Source: Enterocloster aldenensis (GTDB taxonomy: Bacteria > Bacillota > Clostridia > Lachnospirales > Lachnospiraceae). Taken from it: a DNA stretch of 64,000 nucleotides. The stretch covers positions 124,001 through 188,000 of the forward strand of contig NZ_QVEX01000005.1 of NCBI RefSeq assembly GCF_003434055.1, in the 5' to 3' direction. The translations under genes and the position numbers were made by a program. A model generated the notes under the pieces. The model saw nothing but the letters and a program-made list of their open reading frames with translations. It was not told the origin of the DNA and did not search any database. Below, piece by piece: positions 17,134 through 26,469 of the stretch. Positions within the stretch are counted from its first letter, which is position 1. Every line of letters starts with the position of its first letter.

Positions 17134-18057
17134 ATGGATGGGAAGGTTGTTGTTATAGGAAGCCTGAATTATGACATAATCCTGAAAACAGACAGGATGC
17201 CGCTTAAGGGTGAGACCCACAACGCTGAAAGCTCACAATGCTGCTGCGGTGGAAAAGGCGGAAACCAGGCAGTACAATGTGCCAAATTAGGCATCCCCAC
17301 TTATATGGCCGGACATGTGGGAAATGACTGCTACGGGGATATATTGATAAAGGGTCTTAAGGCATACGGCGTGGATACCGCCTATGTCAGACGCACATCT
17401 GCTGCCAGCGGCATGGGAATCGTACATACCCTGCGGGACGGAAGCGTCTTTGCCACCATAACCAAGGGCGCGAACCATACACTTAAGCACAAGGACGTGG
17501 ATGAAATAGCCCATCTTCTGGATGAACATACGGTTCTGATCCTGCAGATGGAAATCCCGGTACAGGTCCTTGAATATGCAATCCAGACAGCTGCCGGCGC
17601 AGGGTGCACCATATTGTTCAACATGGCTCCTGCCATGGAGTTTGACGAGACATACATGAAAATGTGCCACTATCTTATCATGAATGAGGTGGAAGCACAG
17701 TTTTATACGGGAAAAGACTTAACCTCTGTCCCTGCGGCCAGGTCCGGACTGACTGAATTTGCAGGAAAAATGGGGAATACATGTATTTTCACCCTGGGGA
17801 AACAGGGAGCCATGGCATGCCGGGACCGTGGATTCCATTATAAGGAATCCTATTGTGTCAAAGCAGTGGAAACCACAGGAGCCGGCGACTCCTTTGTGGG
17901 CGGGCTTGCATACGGGGTGCTGAATCATATGGACTTAAGCAGTATGCTGGACTTCGCCACCTGCTGCAGCGCACTGACGGTCCAGGGCACAGGCGCCCAG
18001 GACTCCATGCCTGATATTCAGGCGGTCCTGGATTTTTACAGGAACTACTCAAAATGA
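17134..18057 (+). CDS. PfkB-family carbohydrate kinase (ribokinase-like)
   Basis: A 307-residue cytoplasmic kinase. The N-terminal GSLNYDIILKTDRMP and CCCGGKGGNQAVQCAKLG and the C-terminal GAGDSFVGGLAYGVL (catalytic Asp and anion hole) are PfkB signatures. It transfers phosphate from ATP to a sugar or sugar phosphate. The start at 17134 was chosen for GGAG 9 nt upstream; in-frame ATGs at 17113 and 17119 overlap the permease stop and remain possible. It is one of two unrelated sugar kinases in this cluster. Confidence 0.9.
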   Translation: MDGKVVVIGSLNYDIILKTDRMPLKGETHNAESSQCCCGGKGGNQAVQCAKLGIPTYMAGHVGNDCYGDILIKGLKAYGVDTAYVRRTSAASGMGIVHTLRDGSVFATITKGANHTLKHKDVDEIAHLLDEHTVLILQMEIPVQVLEYAIQTAAGAGCTILFNMAPAMEFDETYMKMCHYLIMNEVEAQFYTGKDLTSVPAARSGLTEFAGKMGNTCIFTLGKQGAMACRDRGFHYKESYCVKAVETTGAGDSFVGGLAYGVLNHMDLSSMLDFATCCSALTVQGTGAQDSMPDIQAVLDFYRNYSK

Positions 18058-18070
18058 AACAATCGTAAAA

Positions 18071-18098
18071 TTGACAATCTTGGCATTTCATGTATACT
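18071..18098 (+). promoter_or_regulatory. Sigma-A promoter for DeoR-ROK unit
   Basis: TTGACA and TATACT are separated by 16 nt, with TG directly before the -10, 43 nt before the DeoR start. The last two genes can therefore be made without the ABC operon. Confidence 0.65.
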
Positions 18099-18140
18099 TT
18101 ATAGTGAAGATTTACGTGAATGATACAGGGGAGGGGTCTG

Positions 18141-18884
18141 ATGATTCCATACGAAAGACGACAGATATTGCTAAATGAATTAGAAAAACAGGATATGGTA
18201 ACCCTTAGTGATTTTGCCAGGGCATTACATGGCGTATCTGAGTCTACAATAAGAAGGGATTTGAAAATTCTGGAGGGCGAAGGTCAGATTGTCCTTCTGA
18301 GGGGCGGCGCGGCCAAAATCAAAACCGGCTCCTACGACACCCCGATTCATTCCAGAGGCTTATATAAAATCAAAGAAAAAGAAGCAATTGCAAGGACAGC
18401 GGCCAAACTTGTACATGACGGCGAAGTCATATACATTGATTCCGGGACCACCTGCCTGAAAATGATCTCTTACCTTAAGAATAAAAGAATCACCGTTGTT
18501 ACGACCAATGCCATGGTTGTCCCCAGCATCTTGGAAACAGATATTCATGTAATCATGATTGGCGGGGATGTATTAAAATCCACAGCATCCATTGTGGGCA
18601 GCATAACGGATAACAGTTTAAAGGACATGTTTTTTGACAAGGCGTTTATCGGCGCAACCGGATATGACCTGCAGTCCGGCATCAACACCCCTGACAGCAG
18701 GGAAGCCAATAAAAAAAGGATCATCAAGGAAAACTCCTCCGAAGTATATGTACTGGCCGACAGCTCCAAATCAGGTAAACGCACCATGTGCAAGGCCATG
18801 GAACTGTCTGAGTGCACAATCATAACCGAACAGGAGACCGAACTGTTAAAAGAACATGCCAATTACATCCTTGCCAAGGATTAG
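18141..18884 (+). CDS. DeoR-family transcriptional regulator
   Basis: A 247-residue protein. The N-terminal helix-turn-helix (ARALHGVSESTIRRDLKILE) is followed by LLRGGAAKI, the usual DeoR junction, and a sugar-phosphate sensing domain beginning YIDSGTTCLKMI. GGGGAGGGG precedes the ATG at 18141. Sandwiched between the PfkB kinase and the ROK kinase, it is the likely local repressor of this sugar operon. The ROK gene starts 9 nt after its stop. Confidence 0.92.
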   Translation: MIPYERRQILLNELEKQDMVTLSDFARALHGVSESTIRRDLKILEGEGQIVLLRGGAAKIKTGSYDTPIHSRGLYKIKEKEAIARTAAKLVHDGEVIYIDSGTTCLKMISYLKNKRITVVTTNAMVVPSILETDIHVIMIGGDVLKSTASIVGSITDNSLKDMFFDKAFIGATGYDLQSGINTPDSREANKKRIIKENSSEVYVLADSSKSGKRTMCKAMELSECTIITEQETELLKEHANYILAKD

Positions 18885-18892
18885 GAGCGGTT

Positions 18893-19801
18893 ATGGTAAA
18901 CAAAAAGATACTCGGTATGGACATCGGCGGCACCAACCTGCGCATGGGCCTGGTGGATGAAACCCTGTCCGTGTCCGGCCTGGAGGTAATCCCTGCCAGA
19001 CAGGTATACCGGTCAGATAATACGCCTGAAGCCCTAAGCGCAGTGATAGAGGGCTACATAAACCGGCATCCGGACAGCGGACGCCCCCTTATGATAGCGG
19101 CCGGTTTCCCGTCCGTTGTTGATAAAAGCAGAAGGCGCCTGTATTCATCTACCAATTTCCCCGGCCTTGACGGCGTGGACATGGTCGGCTTCCTGGAGAA
19201 AAACCTGGGCATACCAACCATCATTGACCACGATGCCTACTACCTCCTGGCATATGACATCCACCAGTTCCGGCTTCCTCTAAGCGGGGCCGTAACCGGT
19301 TTTTATTTCGGCACAGGAATGGGCAATGCAATCTATATAAACGGAATGCCTTTTACAGGCAAAAATGGGGCTGCCGCGGAAGTGGGCCACATAAAGACAG
19401 GTTTAAGCAGCCGCCCCTGCAGCTGCGGCAATCAGGGGTGCATCGAGATGTATTGCTGCGGCAAGGCCCTTGAACAGCTGCAAAAAACATGCTTTGCAGA
19501 TACGGATATCTCCGATCTGTTTACCAGGTGGGGGGATACCCGGGAATTGGACGAATTTGTCCATTATATGTCCGTGCCGGTGGTTGCGGAAGTGAATATC
19601 CTGGACCCGGAAGCGGTTGTCATTGGAGGCGGGATTGTCCAGATGAAGGATTTCCCCAAGAAAAAACTGGTACAATATATACTGGAAAATGCGCGCAGAC
19701 CCTACCCGGCAGATAATCTGCAGATTTTCTTTTCAGCGCCTTCGCCGGAAAACGGGATTATCGGGGCCGGGATTGTGGGATTTGGCAGATTACAATCTTA
19801 A
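18893..19801 (+). CDS. ROK-family sugar kinase, AlsK-like (D-allose kinase-like)
   Basis: A 302-residue kinase. The phosphate-binding DIGGTN is at residues 10-15, GTGMGNAIYING in the middle, and the ROK zinc site is formed by His in AEVGHIK and Cys residues in CSCGNQGC (about 173-183). From memory of E. coli AlsK, the segments around GFPSVV, GTGMG, CSCGNQGCIE and LDPEAVVIGGGIV correspond closely, so D-allose kinase or a near relative is favoured over glucokinase. The start at 18893 has GGAG upstream. With the ribose-type importer and the TIM-barrel isomerase this would give uptake, phosphorylation and isomerisation of a rare hexose. The exact sugar is inference. Confidence 0.82.
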   Translation: MVNKKILGMDIGGTNLRMGLVDETLSVSGLEVIPARQVYRSDNTPEALSAVIEGYINRHPDSGRPLMIAAGFPSVVDKSRRRLYSSTNFPGLDGVDMVGFLEKNLGIPTIIDHDAYYLLAYDIHQFRLPLSGAVTGFYFGTGMGNAIYINGMPFTGKNGAAAEVGHIKTGLSSRPCSCGNQGCIEMYCCGKALEQLQKTCFADTDISDLFTRWGDTRELDEFVHYMSVPVVAEVNILDPEAVVIGGGIVQMKDFPKKKLVQYILENARRPYPADNLQIFFSAPSPENGIIGAGIVGFGRLQS

Positions 19802-19825
19802 TGAAACATAGGGATTCCGGATTAA

Positions 19826-19882
19826 AAAAACACCCCTGGCCCTTCCCACACATCATGTGTAAGAAGGGCCAGGGGTGTTTTT
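19826..19882. terminator. Strong bidirectional terminator
   Basis: A perfect 20-bp stem (AACACCCCTGGCCCTTC core and its complement), with A-run and T-run on either side, separates the convergent ROK kinase and phoU. Confidence 0.9.
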
Positions 19883-19887
19883 ATCCA

Positions 19888-20550
19888 TTACATGATCCTG
19901 ACATTCTTAAGCGTCCCTGTCTTGGAAAACTGCGTCCACTCACATACATTCACCGCATGGTCGCCAATCCTCTCCAGGTATTTTGCAACCATTAAAAGGT
20001 CAATTCCCTGGTCTGCCTGGCCCGGTGCTGATTTAAGCAGCTCGATGACATCTGTCTTTACCTGATTGAACAGCATATCCACCTCATCGTCCCGGTCAAT
20101 GATTTCCAGCGCGGACTCCAGGTCCTGGGCGATAAATGCCTCTATTGCATCATGGACCATTTTCTGGGCCGAGGCCGCCATCACCGGCAGGTGTTTTACA
20201 ATATGGTATGCGTGTTCACTTTTTATACGCAGGATAAGCTCGGCGATATCCGATGCGTGGTCACCGATGCGTTCCAGGTCCGTCACCACTTTGAGGGCGG
20301 TGGATACCTGACGCAGGTCGCTGGCAACCGGCTGCTGCCTGAGAATCAGGGACAGGCATCTGGACTCAATGGCCCGCTCCATGTCATTAACCGTTCGGTC
20401 GCCCTTGATTACATCCTCCGCCATCATATAATCATGGTCCTCAAATGCCGTAAATGTCTGTTCAATGGCGCTTTCCACCATGTGGGCCATTTCCTTTAAA
20501 TCCTGCTTAAGCTCTCCCAGCTCATGTTCATAAGTTACCCTTACACTCAT
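19888..20550 (-). CDS. phoU: Phosphate transport accessory/regulatory protein PhoU
   Basis: A 220-residue protein made of two PhoU helical repeats, each with the metal-binding pattern (VTDLERIGDHASDIAE and VAKYLERIGDHAVNVCEW). PhoU links the Pst transporter to phosphate signalling and limits uptake in the cytoplasm. The start MSVRVTYEHEL at 20550 has AAAGGA upstream; the longer frame lacks this. It is the last gene of the pst operon. Confidence 0.96.
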   Translation of the reverse strand: MSVRVTYEHELGELKQDLKEMAHMVESAIEQTFTAFEDHDYMMAEDVIKGDRTVNDMERAIESRCLSLILRQQPVASDLRQVSTALKVVTDLERIGDHASDIAELILRIKSEHAYHIVKHLPVMAASAQKMVHDAIEAFIAQDLESALEIIDRDDEVDMLFNQVKTDVIELLKSAPGQADQGIDLLMVAKYLERIGDHAVNVCEWTQFSKTGTLKNVRIM

Positions 20551-20624
20551 CTGTGATTCCTTTCTTTCTATGCACACCCACAATCCTGCATTGCATGAAT
20601 CCCTGCAATGGCAGTCCTGCGCAA

Positions 20625-21389
20625 TCATCCAAAACGTCCCGTGATATAGTCCTCTGTCCTCTTATCCTTTGGCATGGTAAACAGTTCATCTGTTGCAGCG
20701 TATTCCACCACTTCCCCCACCAGGAAGAAAGCAGTGTAATCCGCAATCCTGGCGGCCTGCTGCATGTTGTGGGTGACAATGGCAACCGTGTACCTGCTTT
20801 TAAGGTCATCCATCAGGTCCTCTATCTTCAGGGTGGATATGGGATCCAGGGCCGAGGTCGGTTCATCCATCAAAAGTACCTCCGGTTCCACTGCCAGCGC
20901 CCTTGCAATGCACAGACGCTGCTGCTGCCCCCCGGACAGGCCCAGGGCCGACTTCTTCAGACGGTCCGACACCTCATCCCACAGCGCCGCGCCTTTCAGG
21001 CTCTGTTCCACAATGGCATCCAGCTGCGCCTTGTTTTTTATGCCGTGGATCCGCGGGCCGTATGCCACATTGTCGTATATGCTCATGGGAAATGGATTGG
21101 GCTGCTGGAATACCATGCCGATTTTCTTCCTGAGCAATGTGGTGTCCACCTGGGAATCGTAGATATCCTCGTCATCCAGGCGCACGCTTCCCTCTATCTT
21201 CACCCCCGGCACCAAATCGTTCATGCGGTTCAGGGTCTTTAAGTAGGTTGATTTGCCGCACCCGGAGGGACCTATAAAGGCGGTTATCTTATTTTCATAC
21301 AAATCCAGGCTGACATCCTTTAGGGCATGGTTCTCACCATAATACAGGTTCAGGTTCTGGGTGGATATCTTGGTCTTTGTTTCCATCAT
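20625..21389 (-). CDS. pstB: Phosphate ABC transporter ATPase PstB
   Basis: A 254-residue ATPase. Walker [10 protein letters not shown], the Q-loop segment [19 protein letters not shown] typical of PstB, signature [15 protein letters not shown] and Walker [12 protein letters not shown] are all present. It energises phosphate import through PstC-PstA. AAAGGAG precedes two consecutive ATG codons, either of which could start translation. Confidence 0.97.
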   Translation of the reverse strand: MMETKTKISTQNLNLYYGENHALKDVSLDLYENKITAFIGPSGCGKSTYLKTLNRMNDLVPGVKIEGSVRLDDEDIYDSQVDTTLLRKKIGMVFQQPNPFPMSIYDNVAYGPRIHGIKNKAQLDAIVEQSLKGAALWDEVSDRLKKSALGLSGGQQQRLCIARALAVEPEVLLMDEPTSALDPISTLKIEDLMDDLKSRYTVAIVTHNMQQAARIADYTAFFLVGEVVEYAATDELFTMPKDKRTEDYITGRFG

Positions 21390-21434
21390 CTATCTCCTTT
21401 GCTCCTCTGCGCGGCCGCCCGCCGCATCCTTTTG

Positions 21435-22376
21435 TCAGATACGGTTTTCCGCGTTAAACTTATGGGACAGGTATTTGGCCAGACCGTTGATTCCCAGCAC
21501 GATTACAAGCAGGACCACGGCCACGCCGAAGGCTTCATTATATTTTGCTTTCTGCATGAACAGGTACAGCTGGATGGTCAGGGTCCCTCCTGATTCCAGT
21601 ATCTTCCCAAGCAGGCTCTTTGGCAGGTAATAACCGCTTCCCGCGGTAAACAAAAGGGCTGCGGATTCCCCCACGATGCGGCCGATTGCCAGGATGACCC
21701 CGGTGAGGATCCCAGGCATGGCGCTTGGCAGGAGTATGGTGCGTATCATGTACCATTTGGTGGCGCCAATCCCAAGGGCGCCGTGGCGGTAGCTGTCCGG
21801 CACGGTCTTAAGCGCCTCCTGGGTGGTCCTGGTAATCAGCGGAAGGATCATCAGGGTAAGGGTAAGGGCGCCGGTCAGGATGGAATATCCCAGGCCTAAG
21901 GTATTTCCAAAAAACACCATTCCAAAAAGGCCGAAGATAATGGATGGGATACCTGACAATGTCTCTGTTGTGAATTCAATCAGGCGCACCGCTTTCCCGG
22001 GCCTGGCGTACTCGTTTAAGTATACGGCCGAACCGATTCCAAGGGGTGTTGCAATCAGCAGGGTTATGGTCACGATATAAAGGGTATTGATGATATTGCC
22101 CAGGATACCGAAGGTTCCTTTGGTGGCGCTGGACGCAGTGCTCAGGAATGACCAGGTCACATGGGGTATCCCGCGCACAAATACATATCCCATGATTCCC
22201 GCCAGCAGCAGGATGGAAAAGGCTGCGCACCCGTAGATGACTCCGGTGAGGATCACATCCGAGCTTCTCACGCGCCTGCCGTATATGCTTTCGTGGGACG
22301 CGGATCTGCGGCCGGTCCGGACCGCCATATCAGACCCTGCTTTTCCAGCCATGTTCCCAGTTATGTCACCTGTCAT
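21435..22376 (-). CDS. pstA: Phosphate ABC transporter permease PstA
   Basis: A 313-residue membrane protein. After about 50 cytoplasmic residues come six predicted helices. The segments FLSTASSATKGTFGILG, TETLSGIPSIIFGLFGMVF and ALKTVPDSYRHGALGIGATK match PstA and carry the permease EAA-type loop. It overlaps the end of pstC by 11 nt, and GGAG lies 9 nt before its ATG. Confidence 0.96.
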   Translation of the reverse strand: MTGDITGNMAGKAGSDMAVRTGRRSASHESIYGRRVRSSDVILTGVIYGCAAFSILLLAGIMGYVFVRGIPHVTWSFLSTASSATKGTFGILGNIINTLYIVTITLLIATPLGIGSAVYLNEYARPGKAVRLIEFTTETLSGIPSIIFGLFGMVFFGNTLGLGYSILTGALTLTLMILPLITRTTQEALKTVPDSYRHGALGIGATKWYMIRTILLPSAMPGILTGVILAIGRIVGESAALLFTAGSGYYLPKSLLGKILESGGTLTIQLYLFMQKAKYNEAFGVAVVLLVIVLGINGLAKYLSHKFNAENRI

Positions 22377-23304
22377 TTTTCCTGTCTCCTTTCTTTAAAA
22401 TCCTGGTAAGGCTTATATTAATGAACATGATAAAACCGAACAGGACCAGGCCGATGGTAAACAGCACCTGCCTGTGAAGTCCGGCCGCGTACCCCATCTC
22501 CGACACAATGGCGGTTGTAAGGAAACGCACGGAGTTAAATGGCAGAGGAAGGTTTACCGAACTTCCCGACACCAGGCTGATGGCCATGGCCTCGCCGATG
22601 GCCCTTCCGGTTCCCAGCACCACTGCCGTGATGATACCGGATTTTGCCGCGGGCACAATGACCTGGAATATGGTCTGTATCCTTGTTGCCCCAAGGGCCA
22701 GGGACGCGCTCTTAAGATGGCCCGGCACGGCCCGCAGGGAGGATTCGCTTATATTGATTACGGTAGGAAGAATCATCAGAGCCAGCACCAGCACCGCGGA
22801 TATCAGGTTGGCGCCCCCGGTAAACTGGTGGCTTTCGGAACCTTTGAAGATAATCAGTTCCAGTTTATACATAAGGGGGTTCAGTATCAGTATGCCCAGC
22901 AGTCCGTAGATGACAGACGGGATGCCTGCCAGCAGTTCCACTGCGGGCCGTACAATATCCGCCACCCTCTTTGGCGCCACCTCCGCCAGGAAAATGGCTG
23001 TCATGACCCCGATGGGAACGCCGATTAAAATAGCCAGGAAGGTTCCTGCAATGGAGGTCAGTATGACATATAGGATGCCGAAGCTGGGGGAAGCCGCTGC
23101 CGGCTGCCATATTGTCCCGAACAGGATTTCCAGTATACCCACCTTAAACAGCGCAGGCGTACCGCTGATAACCATATATAATGTTATGGAAGCAACAGCC
23201 AGCACAGCGAAAAAGCCGCAGGCGGTGAATATCGCCTGCGCTGCTTTTTCGACGGCAGACTTGCTGCTATGATGGGAACGTATGGAAAATGTGTCCGCTC
23301 TCAT
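22366..23304 (-). CDS. pstC: Phosphate ABC transporter permease PstC
   Basis: A 312-residue membrane protein with six predicted helices. VELLAGIPSVIYGLLGIL and LRAVPGHLKSASLALGATR are typical. The start at 23304 (MRADTFSIRS) was chosen because AAAGGAG lies 10 nt upstream; a longer frame from 23358 has no ribosome binding site. It pairs with PstA to form the channel. Confidence 0.94.
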   Translation of the reverse strand: MRADTFSIRSHHSSKSAVEKAAQAIFTACGFFAVLAVASITLYMVISGTPALFKVGILEILFGTIWQPAAASPSFGILYVILTSIAGTFLAILIGVPIGVMTAIFLAEVAPKRVADIVRPAVELLAGIPSVIYGLLGILILNPLMYKLELIIFKGSESHQFTGGANLISAVLVLALMILPTVINISESSLRAVPGHLKSASLALGATRIQTIFQVIVPAAKSGIITAVVLGTGRAIGEAMAISLVSGSSVNLPLPFNSVRFLTTAIVSEMGYAAGLHRQVLFTIGLVLFGFIMFINISLTRILKKGDRKNDR

Positions 23305-23360
23305 GCAGGTAAGTCTCCTTTCAATTCCAGATGATCCATCATCCTTATTTGTCATCATTC

Positions 23361-24311
23361 TTATTTATCAACTGCTATCAGTCCCACAGCCTTTAAGATT
23401 TCTGTTCCTTCGTCTGAGTAAATATAGTCAAACAGGGCCTTTACAAGGTCGTTCTGCTCACTGATTTCACCCTTGGTCGCCATCACGAACGGACGGCTTA
23501 AGAAATAGCTGCCTGCCTTGATGTTTTCTTCTGTAGGCTCAGCGCCTTCCAGCTTAAGGGCTTTTACGGAATCATCCAGCACGTCCAGGGATACGTATCC
23601 AATGGCGCCTGGTGTGGAAGCAACCTTTGCCATGACAGCGCCTGTGCTGTCCAGTTCATTGCTGTATTTGCAGATGTCCTCCAGCTTTAACAGCTCTTCA
23701 AATGCGCTTCTTGTACCGGAGCCGGACTCACGTCCCACCACCACGATTGGCGCGTCATTGCCGCCCACATCCTTCCAGTTTGTCACTTTTCCTTCATATA
23801 TATCAGATAACTGCTGTTTGGTCAGGTCCCCTACCGTATTAGCCGGGTCAACCACAACCGCGATTCCGTCGATTGCAACGATGTTCTCAGCAGCTCCCTT
23901 GGCTTTTTCCTCGTCCTTTAAGTTTCTGGAGGAATTACCGATATCCGCCGTGCCGCCCAAAACCGCCTCAACACCTGCGCCGGAACCTACAAACTCCGCC
24001 GTGACCGTTACATCCGGATACTTTTCCATAAAGGATTCGCTCAGTGCATTGGCGAATTTCTCCATGGAGGTGGAACCTACCATGCTGATGGATCCGCTTA
24101 AGTCTGCTGCTGCCCCGGAGCCGTCTTCTGCGGATGTGCCTGCCGCTTCACTGGTACCGGCCGGCGCCCCGGTTGTTGCTGCCGCCCCTTCAGCAGTGGT
24201 GGAAGCCGCCGTGGCTGGCTCTCCCGCAGAACTTTTGCATCCTGCCAGCATCCCCATCACAAGCATTGCGCAACCCATAAGTGCCATTATCTTTTTGCTG
24301 TTCATCTTCAT
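23361..24311 (-). CDS. pstS: Phosphate-binding lipoprotein PstS
   Basis: A 316-residue lipoprotein with lipobox LAGC (Cys25) and an Ala/Thr-rich linker to about residue 70. The phosphate-binding domain shows SISMVGSTSMEKF, TADIGNSSRNLKDEEK and VVGRESGSGTRSAFEELL. It captures phosphate outside the membrane for PstCAB. GGAGG precedes the ATG. A Pho box upstream indicates induction under phosphate limitation. Confidence 0.96.
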   Translation of the reverse strand: MKMNSKKIMALMGCAMLVMGMLAGCKSSAGEPATAASTTAEGAAATTGAPAGTSEAAGTSAEDGSGAAADLSGSISMVGSTSMEKFANALSESFMEKYPDVTVTAEFVGSGAGVEAVLGGTADIGNSSRNLKDEEKAKGAAENIVAIDGIAVVVDPANTVGDLTKQQLSDIYEGKVTNWKDVGGNDAPIVVVGRESGSGTRSAFEELLKLEDICKYSNELDSTGAVMAKVASTPGAIGYVSLDVLDDSVKALKLEGAEPTEENIKAGSYFLSRPFVMATKGEISEQNDLVKALFDYIYSDEGTEILKAVGLIAVDK

Positions 24312-24396
24312 AATACTCTGCCTCCGATTTTTCTGCGAATTTCAAATACGCTGTCATCTTCGTATTTTCTTTTTTGTATTTCCGTTTACATTTTGG

Positions 24397-24402
24397 AGTA
24401 TA
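24397..24402 (-). promoter_or_regulatory. Probable -10 box of pstS
   Basis: TATACT on the minus strand, 86 nt before the pstS start. No good -35 is seen, as expected for a PhoP-activated promoter. Confidence 0.45.
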
Positions 24403-24445
24403 CAAAAGTTTTACATTTGCTGAAAGCAAGGTATGGTATAGATTC

Positions 24446-24462
24446 TGTAAAATCTATGTAAA
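24446..24462 (-). promoter_or_regulatory. Pho box (PhoP-type direct repeat) of the pst operon
   Basis: On the minus strand TTTACA-TAGAT-TTTACA forms two hexamers 11 bp apart, matching the Firmicutes PhoP half-site spacing (TTAACA-like, 5-bp spacer). A weaker TATACC follows at the same phase. It lies about 45-60 nt upstream of the -10 box. Confidence 0.6.
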
Positions 24463-24530
24463 TCCGCAGCGCCCATGGGCATTTGGCTAAAATGCACAAT
24501 TTTTTATATTTTCCTTATACATATTAGACA

Positions 24531-24559
24531 TTTACATCCCCATAAGATTATGATAAATT
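24531..24559 (+). promoter_or_regulatory. Possible promoter of the deaminase/permease operon
   Basis: TTTACA and TAAATT are separated by 17 nt, 63 nt before the deaminase start. The 311-nt divergent region 24312-24622 otherwise holds only the pstS control elements. Confidence 0.4.
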
Positions 24560-24622
24560 TATATCAGTAAATAGATATGAGGTAATACCTTTTATCTCTA
24601 AAAGAGAAATATGGAGGATACT

Positions 24623-25108
24623 ATGGACAAATCAATCGATATCAGGAACTTAAAGCGCTGCGCCGAGATTTCCAGGCAGTCACGCGCAGGAGGCAACACT
24701 CCCTTCGGCGCACTTCTTGCCGACAAGGAAGGCAATATCCTGCTGGAACAGCCGAATGTGGAGATAACTGAGAATAAATGCACGGGACACGCAGAAACAC
24801 AGGTTGCAGAAAAGGCATCCCGGCAATATTCCAAGGATTTCTTAAAAGACTGCACCCTTTACACCACGGCAGAGCCTTGCGCCATGTGCGCCGGAGCCAT
24901 TTATTGGGCCGGCATCGGCCGGGTAGTGTACGGCATGTCTGAGAAGGACCTGCTGGCGCACACAGGAGCCGACCCCCAGAATCCAACCTTTGACCTGCCC
25001 TGCCGTGAGGTATTTGCAAGGGGTCAGAAGAAGATTGAAGTGGTGGGGCCGTTCCCGGAACTGGTGGAGGAGATTGCCGGCGTACATGAAGGATATTGGA
25101 ACAATTAA
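24623..25108 (+). CDS. Nucleobase/nucleoside deaminase (CDA fold; guanine or cytosine deaminase-like)
   Basis: A 161-residue zinc hydrolase. The ligand motifs are HAE (TGHAETQVAEKAS) and PCAMC (TTAEPCAMCAGAIYWAG). Length and motifs fit the guanine deaminase / yeast-type cytosine deaminase / TadA group. The adjacent NCS1 permease, 47 nt downstream, argues for a free nucleobase as substrate rather than tRNA. Guanine versus cytosine cannot be settled from the motifs. GGAGG precedes the ATG at 24623. Confidence 0.85.
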   Translation: MDKSIDIRNLKRCAEISRQSRAGGNTPFGALLADKEGNILLEQPNVEITENKCTGHAETQVAEKASRQYSKDFLKDCTLYTTAEPCAMCAGAIYWAGIGRVVYGMSEKDLLAHTGADPQNPTFDLPCREVFARGQKKIEVVGPFPELVEEIAGVHEGYWNN

Positions 25109-25155
25109 GGGTAGGACCGCAGATTAAATAATGGATTGGGAATGGAGGACATGAT

Positions 25156-26454
25156 ATGGAACAGCAGAACCAGAATCAGAATCAGGCCGCGGACACGGAA
25201 TTTTCCCGCTGCGCCGTACCTTTAAATCAGAGAAAGACTTATTTCAGCCTTACCATTGTATGGACCGGATTTGTATTCGTAATAACCAGTATGATGGCAG
25301 GCGGCGGGCTGGCGGCCGGCATGGATTTCAAACATATCATACTGGCCACACTGGGCGGCAACATTTTCCTCAGCATCATTGCGGTGTTAATCAGTATCAT
25401 TGCCTGTAAGACAGGACTTACCTTTGCACTGCTGACCAGGTACAGCTTTGGCTCCACCGGTTCCAAGGCAGCTTCCATCTTTGTGCCGGTTGTCAACCTG
25501 GGCTGGTACACCATCCAGGCTGCCACCTATGGTCACTTTGTGGCCCAGGTGTTCCACATGGGACAGGTGGGAGAAGGTATCTGCATGGCTGTCAGCGCCA
25601 TTGTCATGGGAATCTTTGCCATGTGCGGAATCGGCGCCATTACCATCCTTGGTTACATTGCAATCCCGGCCATTGTATTCCTGTCCATTGCAACTGCCAT
25701 CCGCTCCCTGGGCGTCATCGGCGGCATGGAGGCCCTGTTTGCCTACGTTCCATCCTCTGACATGCCTCTGTTTACAGGCATCACGGCTGTCATCGGTACA
25801 TGGGTCCTGTCAACCGCCACCTGTATTGCAGATATCATGCGTTATGCCAAGGACACAAAGGCAGCTGTCTCCGCCACCCTTACCGGGCTTCTGGGCGGCA
25901 ACATCCTGATGATTGTCTGCGGCGCAATCGCAGCCATCGCCATGCAGAACAGCGACCTGACGGTCATCCTTCTGGGATTCGGCCTGGTCATCCCAAGCCT
26001 TATCCTGATGACAACCAATATATTCACCACCAATGCGGCAAACCTGTACTCCACCTCCCTGAACCTTTCCAATGCATTCAAGATGGAGCGCAAGAAAATG
26101 CTGGCAATCCTGCTGGTACTGTCCGCACTGGCAACCCTGACCAAGCCATATGAAATCGGCTTCCTGTTCACTTTCCTTAACATACTGGGAACCGTTGTCC
26201 CTCCCTTATCAGGAATCATACTTTCCGATTACTTCCTGGTACATAAAGGCCACTATGCTGCCTACGATAAAGCCAGCTTCTGCAAATGGAATCCGGTTCC
26301 ATGGATTACCTGGGCCATCTCCATTGCACTGGTGTACATGATTCCCTTTGGACTTCCATCCTTAAACGGAATCATACTTGGGGCAGTCCTCTATACCGCG
26401 CTCATGGCCATAAGCAAACAGCGCGTAACCACCAACCTGGCAGAAGAAGCATAG
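25156..26454 (+). CDS. NCS1-family purine/cytosine permease (CodB-like)
   Basis: A 432-residue membrane protein with about twelve hydrophobic helices. The N-terminal Gln/Asn-rich cytosolic tail is followed by the NCS1 segment TIVWTGFVFVITSMMAGGGL; SRYSF-type TRYSFGSTGSKAAS and LGGNIFLSIIA are further matches to CodB-like proteins. It likely imports the base processed by the deaminase upstream. A ribosome binding site (GGAGG) precedes the ATG. Confidence 0.9.
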   Translation: MEQQNQNQNQAADTEFSRCAVPLNQRKTYFSLTIVWTGFVFVITSMMAGGGLAAGMDFKHIILATLGGNIFLSIIAVLISIIACKTGLTFALLTRYSFGSTGSKAASIFVPVVNLGWYTIQAATYGHFVAQVFHMGQVGEGICMAVSAIVMGIFAMCGIGAITILGYIAIPAIVFLSIATAIRSLGVIGGMEALFAYVPSSDMPLFTGITAVIGTWVLSTATCIADIMRYAKDTKAAVSATLTGLLGGNILMIVCGAIAAIAMQNSDLTVILLGFGLVIPSLILMTTNIFTTNAANLYSTSLNLSNAFKMERKKMLAILLVLSALATLTKPYEIGFLFTFLNILGTVVPPLSGIILSDYFLVHKGHYAAYDKASFCKWNPVPWITWAISIALVYMIPFGLPSLNGIILGAVLYTALMAISKQRVTTNLAEEA

Positions 26455-26469
26455 AAAGGGGTATATCAG

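Noticed and set aside
24623..25108. tRNA adenosine deaminase TadA
   Set aside because: Motifs allow it, but the operon with a nucleobase permease makes a free-base deaminase more likely.
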